From a virus: a stretch of DNA of 35,141 nucleotides. Made by a program: the position numbers and the translations under genes. The notes beneath the pieces were generated by a model, which ran no database searches, was not told the origin of the DNA, and was given only the letters and a program-made list of their open reading frames with translations. Numbering within the stretch: position 1 is the first letter of the stretch; each line of letters starts with the position of its first letter. Positions 15,727 through 24,884 of the stretch are shown one piece after another. The stretch covers positions 1 to 35,141 of IMG/VR virus record IMGVR_UViG_3300046010_009975; one strand, written 5' to 3'.

Positions 15727-16677
15727 TTACTGCTTGCTTGTTTTAACGTGTGGACTATAAACGTCCGACAAGTTCAATGACAAACGATAAAGCAGATCTA
15801 TATTAGATGCTCTAACTGGATTGATATCAATACCACCACGTCTAGCATATAGACACATTACAAACAATGCTTCTGGATTAAACTTATCCTGTAAGCGTTT
15901 ATAAATGCATTCACAGATCTCTTCATGAAAGTGACATTCACCTCTAAAAGATACAATGTACTTAAGTAGAGAGACTTTACTAATATGCTTATTTGTCTTG
16001 ATATAGATAAAAACATCGCCCCAATCTGGCTGACTTGTAACACGACAATTGCTCTTAAGAAGAGATGAATGAAAGTATTGACTAACACTTGCTCCATCAG
16101 ATACCTCAATATGATTATCGTCAAGTAACTTAGGCGTCTCTTCATACGTTTCAAATGTTGTACTGTAGAGAGTTTCTTGCGGTATAACATCCTCTAACGT
16201 TTCAAACTGCGACTTACCATAATAATCATGAGCACTAACCTCCGTCTTATCGTAAATGCTTGAAGGTATAAACCCTACCTTAACACCAGTTTCAAGTAAT
16301 TCAGATAAATCAGCACTTGCAATCTTAGTAAAACGATCAATACCTTCCTTAATGTTATTACCCATCTTATACATGTTAAAGCTATTAAAGTAAAGCTTAA
16401 TAGACTTACTCTCAACAATATACTTACTAGTAGCTGGGTAATTAACTTTAACTACACCAGTTACTGGGCATCCATTATTTAAAAGAAAAGAACATTCATA
16501 AGCATTCCAAGTATCAAAACCTACAAAAGGTAGATTATCATCTGCAATGTTTAGATATGTTCTGTTATTCTGTCTCGGTTCAGCAACCAATAAAGTCTTA
16601 TCATAAGTACTTTTGTACTCAGATGTTTTACCGAGATGCTTACTAATATTTGAATTGTCTAATACGTTATTGGCCAT
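15727..16677 (-). CDS. queF: QueF, NADPH-dependent 7-cyano-7-deazaguanine (preQ0) reductase
   Basis: 316 residues, the long two-domain form (E. coli QueF has 282). The catalytic Cys is C211 in LKSNC and the partner Asp D218 in QPDWGD. The FHE motif is at 250-252 and the family tail ARRGGIDINPVRASN is present. The first half holds the substrate and NADPH motif VESKSIKLYFNSFN (88-101). All key residues are intact, so reduction of the preQ0 nitrile to the preQ1 amine is expected. It is the last gene of a tight operon with a DpdA-like transglycosylase and a P-loop protein, so the product is probably used for phage DNA modification, not tRNA. It starts 2 nt after the kinase-like gene's stop. Confidence 0.93.
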   Translation of the reverse strand: MANNVLDNSNISKHLGKTSEYKSTYDKTLLVAEPRQNNRTYLNIADDNLPFVGFDTWNAYECSFLLNNGCPVTGVVKVNYPATSKYIVESKSIKLYFNSFNMYKMGNNIKEGIDRFTKIASADLSELLETGVKVGFIPSSIYDKTEVSAHDYYGKSQFETLEDVIPQETLYSTTFETYEETPKLLDDNHIEVSDGASVSQYFHSSLLKSNCRVTSQPDWGDVFIYIKTNKHISKVSLLKYIVSFRGECHFHEEICECIYKRLQDKFNPEALFVMCLYARRGGIDINPVRASNIDLLYRLSLNLSDVYSPHVKTSKQ

Positions 16678-16679
16678 AG

Positions 16680-17243
16680 TTAAATTGTATATGTATTTGT
16701 TCGTTTTTCAATCTCGTTTTTGATTGTATTATATCTTTCTTCTACAGAACCAGATAGTCTAACAAGATTAGTAAGCTTATAATGATCGATATAAAACTCA
16801 AAAAGCTCTATAACTTTATTTCTGAAGTTCACATCAATACTTCTCACACCATCATCAACTAACGGAATAGAAGGATCAGTATAAAAAATAATATCATACT
16901 TATCTTTCAATTGATCAAATACGTATTCAGCATAATGACCCAACCTATCATCCTTGTTATTTGAATAACAAATATACGTTGTATAAACAAATGCATCTAA
17001 TGCACATCTATCGAATACACACTTCTTATCTTTATTTCTCAAATAATTATCAACATGACTATTGATAGTAATCATCTGAGTAAAGTCACTACCCTTCTCA
17101 TTAATAGCTAGCCCGTACTTATCTTTTAGACTTCTAGTTATTTCTGGTTCAAAATGCCAATCTTTGAAAGACTCATCATCTTTCATCTTATTCAGTAAAG
17201 TACTTTTACCTGAAGATTGTGCACCTGTAAATGTTATAATCAT
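16680..17243 (-). CDS. P-loop nucleotide/nucleoside kinase-like protein (NadR/AAA_28 type)
   Basis: 187 residues. The Walker A motif GAQSSGKST is at residues 6-14. A DR-containing block (VFDRCALDAFVYT, near 96-107) fits the lid and substrate-binding region of NadR-type ribosylnicotinamide kinases and related ATPases. A Walker B-like IIFYTDPSIP lies further on, and an Arg-rich lid segment follows (GVRSIDVNFRNKV). It lies between dpdA-like and queF with gaps of 1 and 2 nt, so it is co-expressed with them. The substrate is unknown. A role in the deazaguanine pathway or in NAD or dNTP supply would be guesswork beyond the operon context. Confidence 0.8.
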   Translation of the reverse strand: MIITFTGAQSSGKSTLLNKMKDDESFKDWHFEPEITRSLKDKYGLAINEKGSDFTQMITINSHVDNYLRNKDKKCVFDRCALDAFVYTTYICYSNNKDDRLGHYAEYVFDQLKDKYDIIFYTDPSIPLVDDGVRSIDVNFRNKVIELFEFYIDHYKLTNLVRLSGSVEERYNTIKNEIEKRTNTYTI

Positions 17244-17244
17244 A

Positions 17245-18051
17245 TTATACTCTCTTTAAGATTTTCTTAAACATATGAACGTTATGATAGATATTATGAG
17301 TCTGCTGTTCTGATACAGCCGTATCAATAATGTCTGCAAGCTTTGTAGTAGGTTTTGTATTTAGACCAAAGTCATGATTATAAAGTAAGCCTTCTATACC
17401 AGCTACAATTGGATTGGATGTATCAACTGAACGGATGTTGTAGATATTCTTATCTACATAATATCTAAATTCCTTTGCTAAAGAACATCCGAGTAGATGA
17501 TGCGGCTTAGACCAATTCCAAATACCATCTTGAATAAGATCGTTAATAAAGTTTTGACGTCCTGTGCACCAACGCTCTAACTTTGACTTACCTCTACCAG
17601 TTACAATATAGTATGAAAAGTCAAAACTGATAGCTATATAGTCAGCGTATTCACTCATATACTTGTAACAGTCAACAAGTTCATCATATGTCTTACCTTG
17701 AATAGCACCAATTCTCATACCAGGTAAGTCAGCATACTTAGTAGTAAAGTCTGAAAAGTTCTTTACTGTATCATAACCTTGCTCAAGAACATCTGGTACG
17801 ATATAGAAGGTTGGTTTTAGCTTTTTAACATAGTCTGCAAACTTATCATTATCAAAAGCTTTACCTAATTCAAAGATACTATTATCAAGCAACACTTGAC
17901 GACCTGATTCTAAACACTTTACGAAATGATCGTAATACTCAGGCTTTGTATCAAATAAATGAACGAGTGCGTAATCATAATCATTATACGCTACTGATTC
18001 GCTTAACAGGCTAATAGGTGTTTCATGTGAAACTAAAATAGTATGAGACAT
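17245..18051 (-). CDS. dpdA: DpdA-like DNA 7-deazaguanine transglycosylase (TGT paralogue)
   Basis: 268 residues, compact for the TGT superfamily. Visible motifs on a probable TIM barrel are LLDNSIFELG (D56), FYIVPDVLE (D87), RIGAIQGKTYDE (Q118-G119), ADYIAISFDF, KPHHLLGCSL (183-191) and IRSVDTSNP (D210). The Asp-Asp and A-I-Q-G arrangement recalls tRNA-guanine transglycosylase and the phage DpdA proteins that exchange guanine in DNA for a 7-deazaguanine base. The tRNA-binding zinc site of TGT is not visible, which suits a DNA enzyme. Clustering with queF supports the call. A host-like promoter ends 6 nt before the ATG. Confidence 0.78.
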   Translation of the reverse strand: MSHTILVSHETPISLLSESVAYNDYDYALVHLFDTKPEYYDHFVKCLESGRQVLLDNSIFELGKAFDNDKFADYVKKLKPTFYIVPDVLEQGYDTVKNFSDFTTKYADLPGMRIGAIQGKTYDELVDCYKYMSEYADYIAISFDFSYYIVTGRGKSKLERWCTGRQNFINDLIQDGIWNWSKPHHLLGCSLAKEFRYYVDKNIYNIRSVDTSNPIVAGIEGLLYNHDFGLNTKPTTKLADIIDTAVSEQQTHNIYHNVHMFKKILKRV

Positions 18052-18057
18052 ACGGGT

Positions 18058-18085
18058 ATTGTAATTGTTAGTTTGATAAAATCAA
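18058..18085 (-). promoter_or_regulatory. Host-like (early) promoter of the dpdA operon
   Basis: On the minus strand, TTGATT (18080-18085), a 16-bp spacer and TACAAT (18058-18063), ending 6 nt before the ATG. Transcription would start at about the start codon. Confidence 0.6.
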
Positions 18086-18093
18086 TAGTTTGT

Positions 18094-18099
18094 TAAATA
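18094..18099 (+). promoter_or_regulatory. Late promoter core TAAATA
   Basis: A TAAATA core ending 5 nt before the ATG at 18105, divergent from the dpdA promoter. The two flanking positions differ from the T4 consensus. Confidence 0.45.
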
Positions 18100-18104
18100 T
18101 TAAT

Positions 18105-19040
18105 ATGGCGATTATAAAGTTTTTAACTCCGAGAATACAATTACCTAAAATAATTGTACCTCCTCTGAGGCTACCTAAACTGCCTAGTATAAAGTTTACT
18201 ATACCTAAGTTTAACATACCTAACTTAGATTTACCAGGCAAAATTAATTCTGTAAAAAGATTTTTTAATCAAGCTCTTTCACCAATACAAAATACATTTA
18301 AAAAGTTAACATCACTAGGTGCAGTGTCGAACCTAACAGCAGCTGCTACTAAAAACTTTATACGTAACACTTTAGTATCTGCTGCCGGTACTATTTCAAA
18401 TGTAGTGCAAGGTGTTATAGATCAGGCAATAGGCAATGCAGTAGCTTCTGTAAACGCAGCATTAGGTACTATTGCGGCTATAGGTGGTTTATCAAAACAA
18501 GTAGGTCAAAGTGCAGTTAATGCTTATAACTCAGTTAATCAAGCAATAACATCGCAAAATAAAAAAGTAAAAGATATAGTAAACAAAGAGGTAATAACAA
18601 ATGATGAATTAGCTTTAGAAAATTTTGAACTTGCTAGTATAGATGCTGATATAAAAAAGAATGTACAATTTTCTGTAAAAAATTTATCTAATAATGAGAA
18701 AAAAGAGATAGCTGAAAATCCTGTTAAAAGACAAGAAGTCGTAAATCAAATTACTCAAACAACTATTGAAAAGACTACACAATCAGTTGAACAAAGATTA
18801 AACAATGTTAAAGAACCTGTGAAACAAACTATAATTGTCAATGATATAAGTACTTTACAATTTACTCAAACAAATAATAAACTTACAAGATTGGATAGAT
18901 TATCTATACTTAGATATAGAAAGCAGAGTTTAATTTTAGACATTCCTAACAAGTCAAGAAGAGATAAAGTTGAGTTAGCTTTAAATGCTGAAATTGCTAG
19001 ATTGCAGCAAGCTTCTTGGATATATGAACCTTTAACCTAA
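18105..19040 (+). CDS. Unassigned protein upstream of the baseplate hub gene
   Basis: 311 residues. The first 50 residues are built from repeated P-K-L-P / I-P-K-F type motifs. The middle (about 80-150) is a long Ala/Val/Gly-rich amphipathic helical region. The C-terminal half is charged and helical with Gln-rich stretches. No family is recognised. I chose ATG 18105 over the in-frame TTG at 18090 because a late-promoter core ends 5 nt before 18105 and would overlap a start at 18090. It precedes the gp5-like gene by 7 nt, so it is probably a baseplate- or tail-associated protein; this is inferred from position. Confidence 0.75.
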   Translation: MAIIKFLTPRIQLPKIIVPPLRLPKLPSIKFTIPKFNIPNLDLPGKINSVKRFFNQALSPIQNTFKKLTSLGAVSNLTAAATKNFIRNTLVSAAGTISNVVQGVIDQAIGNAVASVNAALGTIAAIGGLSKQVGQSAVNAYNSVNQAITSQNKKVKDIVNKEVITNDELALENFELASIDADIKKNVQFSVKNLSNNEKKEIAENPVKRQEVVNQITQTTIEKTTQSVEQRLNNVKEPVKQTIIVNDISTLQFTQTNNKLTRLDRLSILRYRKQSLILDIPNKSRRDKVELALNAEIARLQQASWIYEPLT

Positions 19041-19047
19041 TTAAAAT

Positions 19048-21408
19048 ATGAAGAAATTTTTCGGTAACTATGTTGGTATTGTAGTACAAAATAATGATCC
19101 AGAAAAAACTGGTAAGATAAAGGTTTTTGTGCCGCATGTTTCTGCTTCAGTTTATAAGAAATGGGTTGAGCAGAAGACAAATAAAAAATTTAAATTTGTA
19201 GGAGCAAATATAGATAATGTAATAGTTCAGTCTTTATCTGGTACACCTAATTCTCAAACCAATAATTTAACAGAGATAATAGAAGAATTAAAAATTGTTC
19301 TACCTTGGGCTCATTGTGCAGCGCCTTTAACAAGTGAAAATGCAAGTGGTAGATTTAACGATTATCATAATTTTGCAAATATTTCAGATTCAAACTACTA
19401 CTCCACATTTACACAATCAACAACATCTGGTCCAGACACTCCTGGTAAACCTGCATTTTTTTATGAAAAAGAAGAAAACAGATTGTATGATGCGTTTATA
19501 AATGCTTCTGAAAATATTAATAGACCTAATCCTTTAGCATATGAATATATACCTACATCATACTCTAACAGAGCTAAAGGCTCATTTGGTATACCTAGTG
19601 TCGGTAGTCATGTTTGGGTATTTTTTAGAGAAGGTAATCCAACATTACCTGTATACTTTGCAGTATCTTATGGTGAGACAGATTGGAAAGGAATATATGA
19701 TGCATACGATAACCCGGGTATAGATTACCCTGGTAAGTTTGAAAACGTAGGTGAATCATTTACTCTTAATGATGTCAATGTAGAGACATATAGAAACAAA
19801 TATGTACTAAATCAAAAAGGTGGTACCTTAGAAATAGTAAATACTGATTTAAAAGAAAAGTTAAAATTAACTCACTACTCTGGTTCTTTTAAAGAATTTA
19901 ACAACCAAGCTAATATAGAATTAGCTACTGGTAATGATCAAAAGTTAGTTTTAAATGATAGTTATAATACTGTAAGAGGATTTAAAAATGATTATACAGA
20001 GAAGAGCCATGATGAAATTGTTAAGAGAGATAAATTTAAAAAGATAGGATCGCTTAATACTGAGTATTTTGAAAAGTGGAAAGATGTATATGGTCCTATT
20101 CAAGATTTAAAACAGCTATTTGAAATTCAAAGAACGAATAATAACAACGTTAAAGACTCTTTTGGTAATGTAGTTATAAACAGAAATAGTTTACAGCAGC
20201 AAAGAGTGGGTACATTTGCACCGCACCCTGCTATCAATCAAGATAATTATACATTAGATGATGACTCATCATCTATAATAAACACTATAACTCAAACACA
20301 AGCGTTTTTATCAAACTCTTTTGTAGACGGGCCTTCATTATTTTCTGTAATATCGCAACCGCCGCAAATTGCTAAATATCCAAGCTTAGATAACTATACT
20401 CAAGAAAGTGGTATACAATGGACTGGTTTACCTGGACAAAGTACATCATCTGAAAATGGTAACTGGGTTGTAGACCCTAAAAAAGATTTAATTAAACAGT
20501 TTACTGAAAAAGCTTTACCAGAGTTAATCGAAATTGAAAAACAATTAGGTATTGGTGGTAGTGAAATAATACAAATCACGAAACATAAAATTGAAACAAT
20601 TGGTATGACCATTAACAATTATGGTAGTATTCGTTTCGATAATGTCGGTAAAATGTTATCGAGTGAATTGCTAATAGACAATTATGGTCCTTATATGAAC
20701 TTCGAACCAAGCCCGTTGGTTGAATACGTTCATGTGCAAGACTTGCCAGGTGGTGATTATACGCTAAATGTTTGCAATAGATATAATGTCATGGTCGGTG
20801 CAGGTGGTATTAATTTTAAAACGTTAGGAAGTTTAAACATTTCTGGAGCTGTAACTAATGTTGTAGGGGAACAAGTAAATGTATCTAGCGAAAATGAGGT
20901 TAATATTAACGCAAAGACTATAAACATATCTGCAGAAATATTACGTTTAAGAAACAAACGTCAAAGACAAGTTTTCATTGAAAGTAGCTTAGGGGTAAAT
21001 AATAATCTTATTATTGGTGGTGGGTTGTCAGTTGAAGGAGAAGTATACTTACAACACGTGACGGCTCCTGCTGAGTATCAAGTTACACAAGGCACTCAGG
21101 TATTCTCAACCTTATTAGAAGGTACCTCGATAGCTGGTAACTTAAATGTACCGTTAATTGGTGCAGGGTTAGTTGCAGTGACACCAACAGGTACATTTCC
21201 AGTTATAGGTAGTATAAATGCATTAGCAACGTTACAAGTAAATGCATCAATTCCTGGATGTGTTGCTTCACAAGAACATTCACATATCTTTAAGAACTTA
21301 CCACTCACATTATTAGATAAGAATACGGAAGTAAGAGAGGCAGCAAAAGAACTGAATAACAACCCTGGAAGAGTGTTACCTAATAGAAGAGTACATGGTC
21401 AAAAGTAA
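19048..21408 (+). CDS. 5: Baseplate hub / central spike protein, gp5-like, without lysozyme domain
   Basis: 786 residues. The N-terminus (FFGNYVGIVVQNNDPEKTGKIKVFVPHV) is the OB-fold opening of T4-like gp5 and related spike proteins. Further on, GIPSVGSHVWVFFREGNPTLPVYFAVSYG is the second typical OB-fold segment. A Ser/Asn-rich middle follows. Residues about 590-680 contain short alternating strand repeats of N-I-S-G and V-N-V-S type consistent with a beta-helix or spike. T4 gp5 carries a lysozyme domain in its centre; none is visible here, and a free lysozyme gene lies at 26402-27043. The C-terminus has an H-S-H that could bind metal at the tip. A terminator follows. Confidence 0.85.
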   Translation: MKKFFGNYVGIVVQNNDPEKTGKIKVFVPHVSASVYKKWVEQKTNKKFKFVGANIDNVIVQSLSGTPNSQTNNLTEIIEELKIVLPWAHCAAPLTSENASGRFNDYHNFANISDSNYYSTFTQSTTSGPDTPGKPAFFYEKEENRLYDAFINASENINRPNPLAYEYIPTSYSNRAKGSFGIPSVGSHVWVFFREGNPTLPVYFAVSYGETDWKGIYDAYDNPGIDYPGKFENVGESFTLNDVNVETYRNKYVLNQKGGTLEIVNTDLKEKLKLTHYSGSFKEFNNQANIELATGNDQKLVLNDSYNTVRGFKNDYTEKSHDEIVKRDKFKKIGSLNTEYFEKWKDVYGPIQDLKQLFEIQRTNNNNVKDSFGNVVINRNSLQQQRVGTFAPHPAINQDNYTLDDDSSSIINTITQTQAFLSNSFVDGPSLFSVISQPPQIAKYPSLDNYTQESGIQWTGLPGQSTSSENGNWVVDPKKDLIKQFTEKALPELIEIEKQLGIGGSEIIQITKHKIETIGMTINNYGSIRFDNVGKMLSSELLIDNYGPYMNFEPSPLVEYVHVQDLPGGDYTLNVCNRYNVMVGAGGINFKTLGSLNISGAVTNVVGEQVNVSSENEVNINAKTINISAEILRLRNKRQRQVFIESSLGVNNNLIIGGGLSVEGEVYLQHVTAPAEYQVTQGTQVFSTLLEGTSIAGNLNVPLIGAGLVAVTPTGTFPVIGSINALATLQVNASIPGCVASQEHSHIFKNLPLTLLDKNTEVREAAKELNNNPGRVLPNRRVHGQK

Positions 21409-21409
21409 G

Positions 21410-21449
21410 GGTTATCTCAGATATAATAAAAGACTGAGATAACCTTTTT
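21410..21449 (+). terminator. Intrinsic terminator between the hub gene and nrdB
   Basis: An 11-bp stem, GGTTATCTCAG (21410-21420) with CTGAGATAACC (21434-21444), a 13-nt loop and TTTTT. It sits between convergent genes; the reverse direction has a weaker T-tract. Confidence 0.88.
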
Positions 21450-21457
21450 ACCTTTGT

Positions 21458-22513
21458 TTACAACGTGAACTCATTGAAATCTTTATCGTTTAGCTTATTA
21501 TCTACACCCTTAACATAGCTAGAGATTTCAGTCTCTTGAGGAGCTACTTGGACCTTCTTACTATCGTAGAAACTATCAAGCCAACCAGCAAGAGGATTAC
21601 TCTTTGCATCATAAAGCTTCTTTAAACCGAGTGATGTTAAGCGATTATTAGCTAACCATTCAACATATTGCTTTAATGATTCGGGAGTTAGTCCAACTAA
21701 GCTACCTTTGCTAAAGAGATAATCAGCCCAATCCTTTTCTGCTTCTACTGCAGTACGGTAAAATTCGTAAATCTTACCTTCTTGCTTTTTGAACGTAGAC
21801 TGGAAACCTTCATCAGGATTATCCTTAAGATACTTGAGAATGTTTTGCGTAATAGCTACATGCAAGTTTTCATCTCTAGAGATCAAATTGATGATCTTAG
21901 AATTACCTTCCATCTTACCCCGGTAACCGAAGTAGAATGAGCAAGCAAATGAAACGTAGAATGTAACACCTTCCATGATCTGAGTTGCAATAATTGCATC
22001 AAGAATTTGCTCTTTGATATCCTTACTACTACTCATTAATGCATCATAACGACTTGTCATGAACTCTGCACGCTTAACTATTTCCTTATCTTCTAAAATA
22101 GAATCAAAGAACTTAGTTGCATCTGGGTAAACGTTCTGCAGTATGTATGTATATGAATTACTATGAATAGTTTCGAAGAAACTCCAAACATTCATACAAA
22201 TCTCCAACTCTGGATTACTTACATGTTCCATCATCTGATGAATAGAACGCGATAGCATCGAATCACCCATTGTTTGAAACTTAAGATTACTGTCGAATAC
22301 AAAACGTTCTTCTTCAGTAAGCTTCTTATAGTCAGATAAATCCTTAGTAAGATTTACCTCTTGTGGACGCCAGAAGAAGTTAAGCTGTTGATCGTACAGT
22401 TCATAGAACTTTGGATACTTAAGACGATCATAACGCTGTATTGCTAAGTCTTTGCCTAAGAACAAAGGCTGCTTGAGAGAGTCTACATTAGTTTTGTTTA
22501 GTACTGTTTTCAT
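21458..22513 (-). CDS. nrdB: Ribonucleotide reductase class Ia, small subunit NrdB
   Basis: 351 residues with the ATG at 22513. Residues for the di-iron site and radical are present: D84 (TMGDSM), E114 and H117 (FFETIHS), tyrosyl-radical Y121 (SNSYTY), the EGVTFYVSFACSF block and the ISRDENLH block. The C-terminal tail FNEFTL should dock NrdA. The product reduces ribonucleotides with NrdA to make dNTPs for phage replication. An in-frame upstream start would lie inside nrdA, encode a non-family extension, and is rejected. Only 1 nt separates it from the nrdA stop. Confidence 0.97.
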   Translation of the reverse strand: MKTVLNKTNVDSLKQPLFLGKDLAIQRYDRLKYPKFYELYDQQLNFFWRPQEVNLTKDLSDYKKLTEEERFVFDSNLKFQTMGDSMLSRSIHQMMEHVSNPELEICMNVWSFFETIHSNSYTYILQNVYPDATKFFDSILEDKEIVKRAEFMTSRYDALMSSSKDIKEQILDAIIATQIMEGVTFYVSFACSFYFGYRGKMEGNSKIINLISRDENLHVAITQNILKYLKDNPDEGFQSTFKKQEGKIYEFYRTAVEAEKDWADYLFSKGSLVGLTPESLKQYVEWLANNRLTSLGLKKLYDAKSNPLAGWLDSFYDSKKVQVAPQETEISSYVKGVDNKLNDKDFNEFTL

Positions 22514-22514
22514 G

Positions 22515-24818
22515 TTATAAGGTACACGCACCGCCAGCACAACCAGAATCATCAACGACTTCTTCTTGTTTTGCTTGTTCAGTAGTGTTTGTTGTTATAT
22601 TTAAAGCCGATTGCGTATCACCGTCGTACGTATTTGTATAGTACAACGTCTTGACCCCGTATTTGTATGCTGTAAGAATATCTTTGATAAGATCATTCTG
22701 CGATACTTTTCTATCAGGGTACTTGCTGACATTATAGTATAGATTTGCTGATATACTCATATCAACAAACTTCTGTAAAGCAGCAACTACCTTAAGATAT
22801 CCTTCATTACCGGGCATTTCGAACGCAAGTGTATAATCTTTCCCATACTTATCTACACCTGGCACGATAGAAGGAACAATACCAGCCTTAGAACGTTTTG
22901 CAGTAATAAGCGATCGCGGTGGTTCGATACCATTTGTTGACGATTGAATAACTGCAGATGATTCACATGGCATTAAAGCTGTAAGAGTACTATTACGCAA
23001 CCCATGTTTACGTATTTTAGCTCTTAATGCTTCCCAATCCTTATGTAGCTTTTCAGTTACAAATGTATCTACCTCTTTCTTATATGTATCAATAGGTAAG
23101 ATACCACGACTGAATTTTGTATAACCAAACTTTTCACACTGTCCTTTCGTAGCAGCTAATTCAGCTGATGCATCTAACAAATAATAACTTACCGATTCCA
23201 TTAACTTAGCTGCAATATTAGGCGCTTTCTTATCCCAATACTTCACCCCATTTTGAGCAAATATAGCTGCTAAATTAGTGATACCAATACCTAAGCTACG
23301 ACGTTTCTTAGCAAAGTTTGCAGCAGCAGGAGCAAAATAGTTTTGATGGTCAATAAGCTCATCTAACATACGAACAATAATATCGCATGTCTGTTCCATA
23401 TCTTCATCATCTTTAATCTCTAATAGATTAACTGCTGCGAGAATACATACACCAATCTCTCCATTAACATCTTCAATATTATAGATAGGCTTTAATGGAT
23501 GTGTGACTTCAACACAAAGGTTAGTTGTATCTACTTGCTCAGTCCACGAACCGTGAGTATTAACATGATCAGCATTGAACACATACATTCTACCAGTTTC
23601 AAAACGCTCCTTAGAAAATAGCATGAATAACTCACGAGCATTCATTGTCTTCTTATACTTTAACTTTGGATTCTTTTCTGCTTTTTCATATAGCTCTTTA
23701 AACCCAGGCATACCGAAGTTATTCCAAAGTTCTGGGGCTTCATGATACGAAAACAAAGTAACGTTTTGATTCTTTAAGAAACGCTCATAGAACAATCCAT
23801 CGAATGCAATGCAATAGTCAAGCTTACGAACTCGATTATCATCTGTACCTGCATTGTTCTTTAAGACTAAAATCTCTTCTATATCTTTATGAAAGTATGC
23901 AACGTTAGCAGTTGCACTACCACCACGAATACCATTCTGATGGCAACTCTTTACTGCTGACTCATACATCTTTAGATACGGAATAGGTCCTGTATGAACT
24001 ATAGTACCATTTTGAACTGGACTATTTGTAGCACGAATTCTACTAAAGTTAATTCCGATACCATAACGACTTGCAGTAGCAAATCCAATAGCATCATTAC
24101 TAGCAAAAATAGAACGTAACGTATCATCGACGGTAATAAGCATGCAAGATGCATAACTCTTTAACGTAGTACGTACCCCTGCCATTAACGGTGTAGGTAG
24201 ATTGATCTTATGCTTACTGAAAGCATTGTATGCTTTTCTGATATAGTCAAGTCTCTTTTCTTTATAATCTTTAAAAAGAGTCATTGCGATGAGAATATAT
24301 GCAAACTGAGGAGTTTCAAAAATAGTCTTTGAAACTCTATCCTGTACAAGATACTTTTCACATAACTGCTTTATGCCAGCATACGCAAAATCGAAATCTC
24401 GATTATGATCGATATAATCATTCAGCTTATCAAAGTCCTTTTTATCATACCAATTTAAGATCTCTGGATCATATACCTTATTCTGTTCGATATTTTGTTT
24501 TACAAAATCATATAGCCTGGGTGCATCTTTACCACCCCAAACTTCTTTACGAAGCTGATAGTTAAGAAGTCTAGATGCGACTTGTTGATATTGAGGAGTC
24601 TGTTCAGATATAAGACCAGCTGCAGCTTCAATTAGCGTATTGTGAATATCTTTCGAAGTTATACCATCAAAAAATTGTAAATGCGCGTTCATAGCTACTT
24701 GCTCGAATGATACGCCTTTTACGTCTTCGCAAGCCCATTGAAGGATTTTATTAATTTTATCTGGTGAGAATTTCTCTTTCTTACCTGAACGTTTTACGAT
24801 TGTAATTTCTTTCGACAT
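22515..24818 (-). CDS. nrdA: Ribonucleotide reductase class Ia, large subunit NrdA
   Basis: 767 residues from the ATG at 24818. In order: an N-terminal ATP-cone (IVKRSGKKEKFSPDKI ...) for allosteric activity control, active-site C225 (YASCML), the N433-x-C435-x-E437 triad (TNLCVEV), the GGSATANVAYFHKDIEEIL region, and a C-terminal CAGGAC pair that passes electrons to the active site, spaced as in E. coli. No intein or split is seen. A second ATG at 24830 is 3 nt after a TATAAT box (24834-24839), which would put the transcription start beyond it; I prefer 24818 for that reason. The two starts differ by four residues. Confidence 0.96.
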   Translation of the reverse strand: MSKEITIVKRSGKKEKFSPDKINKILQWACEDVKGVSFEQVAMNAHLQFFDGITSKDIHNTLIEAAAGLISEQTPQYQQVASRLLNYQLRKEVWGGKDAPRLYDFVKQNIEQNKVYDPEILNWYDKKDFDKLNDYIDHNRDFDFAYAGIKQLCEKYLVQDRVSKTIFETPQFAYILIAMTLFKDYKEKRLDYIRKAYNAFSKHKINLPTPLMAGVRTTLKSYASCMLITVDDTLRSIFASNDAIGFATASRYGIGINFSRIRATNSPVQNGTIVHTGPIPYLKMYESAVKSCHQNGIRGGSATANVAYFHKDIEEILVLKNNAGTDDNRVRKLDYCIAFDGLFYERFLKNQNVTLFSYHEAPELWNNFGMPGFKELYEKAEKNPKLKYKKTMNARELFMLFSKERFETGRMYVFNADHVNTHGSWTEQVDTTNLCVEVTHPLKPIYNIEDVNGEIGVCILAAVNLLEIKDDEDMEQTCDIIVRMLDELIDHQNYFAPAAANFAKKRRSLGIGITNLAAIFAQNGVKYWDKKAPNIAAKLMESVSYYLLDASAELAATKGQCEKFGYTKFSRGILPIDTYKKEVDTFVTEKLHKDWEALRAKIRKHGLRNSTLTALMPCESSAVIQSSTNGIEPPRSLITAKRSKAGIVPSIVPGVDKYGKDYTLAFEMPGNEGYLKVVAALQKFVDMSISANLYYNVSKYPDRKVSQNDLIKDILTAYKYGVKTLYYTNTYDGDTQSALNITTNTTEQAKQEEVVDDSGCAGGACTL

Positions 24819-24833
24819 TTTAGATACCATAAT

Positions 24834-24839
24834 ATTATA
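24834..24839 (-). promoter_or_regulatory. Possible host-like -10 box upstream of nrdA
   Basis: TATAAT on the minus strand, 15 nt before the ATG at 24818. No -35 box lies at normal spacing (a TTGATT is 14 bp upstream), so this is a weak call. Confidence 0.35.
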
Positions 24840-24884
24840 ACCACGAATAAACCAATCAATGATTTATTTGGTAAAATATTTAGT

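Noticed and set aside
18090-18104. TTG start for the 311-aa gene.
   Set aside because: It overlaps the late-promoter core region; ATG 18105 has the 5-nt spacing seen elsewhere.
22514-22555. Upstream in-frame start for nrdB.
   Set aside because: The 14 added residues lie inside the end of nrdA, in another frame, and do not fit NrdB proteins. ATG 22513 starts 1 nt after the nrdA stop.
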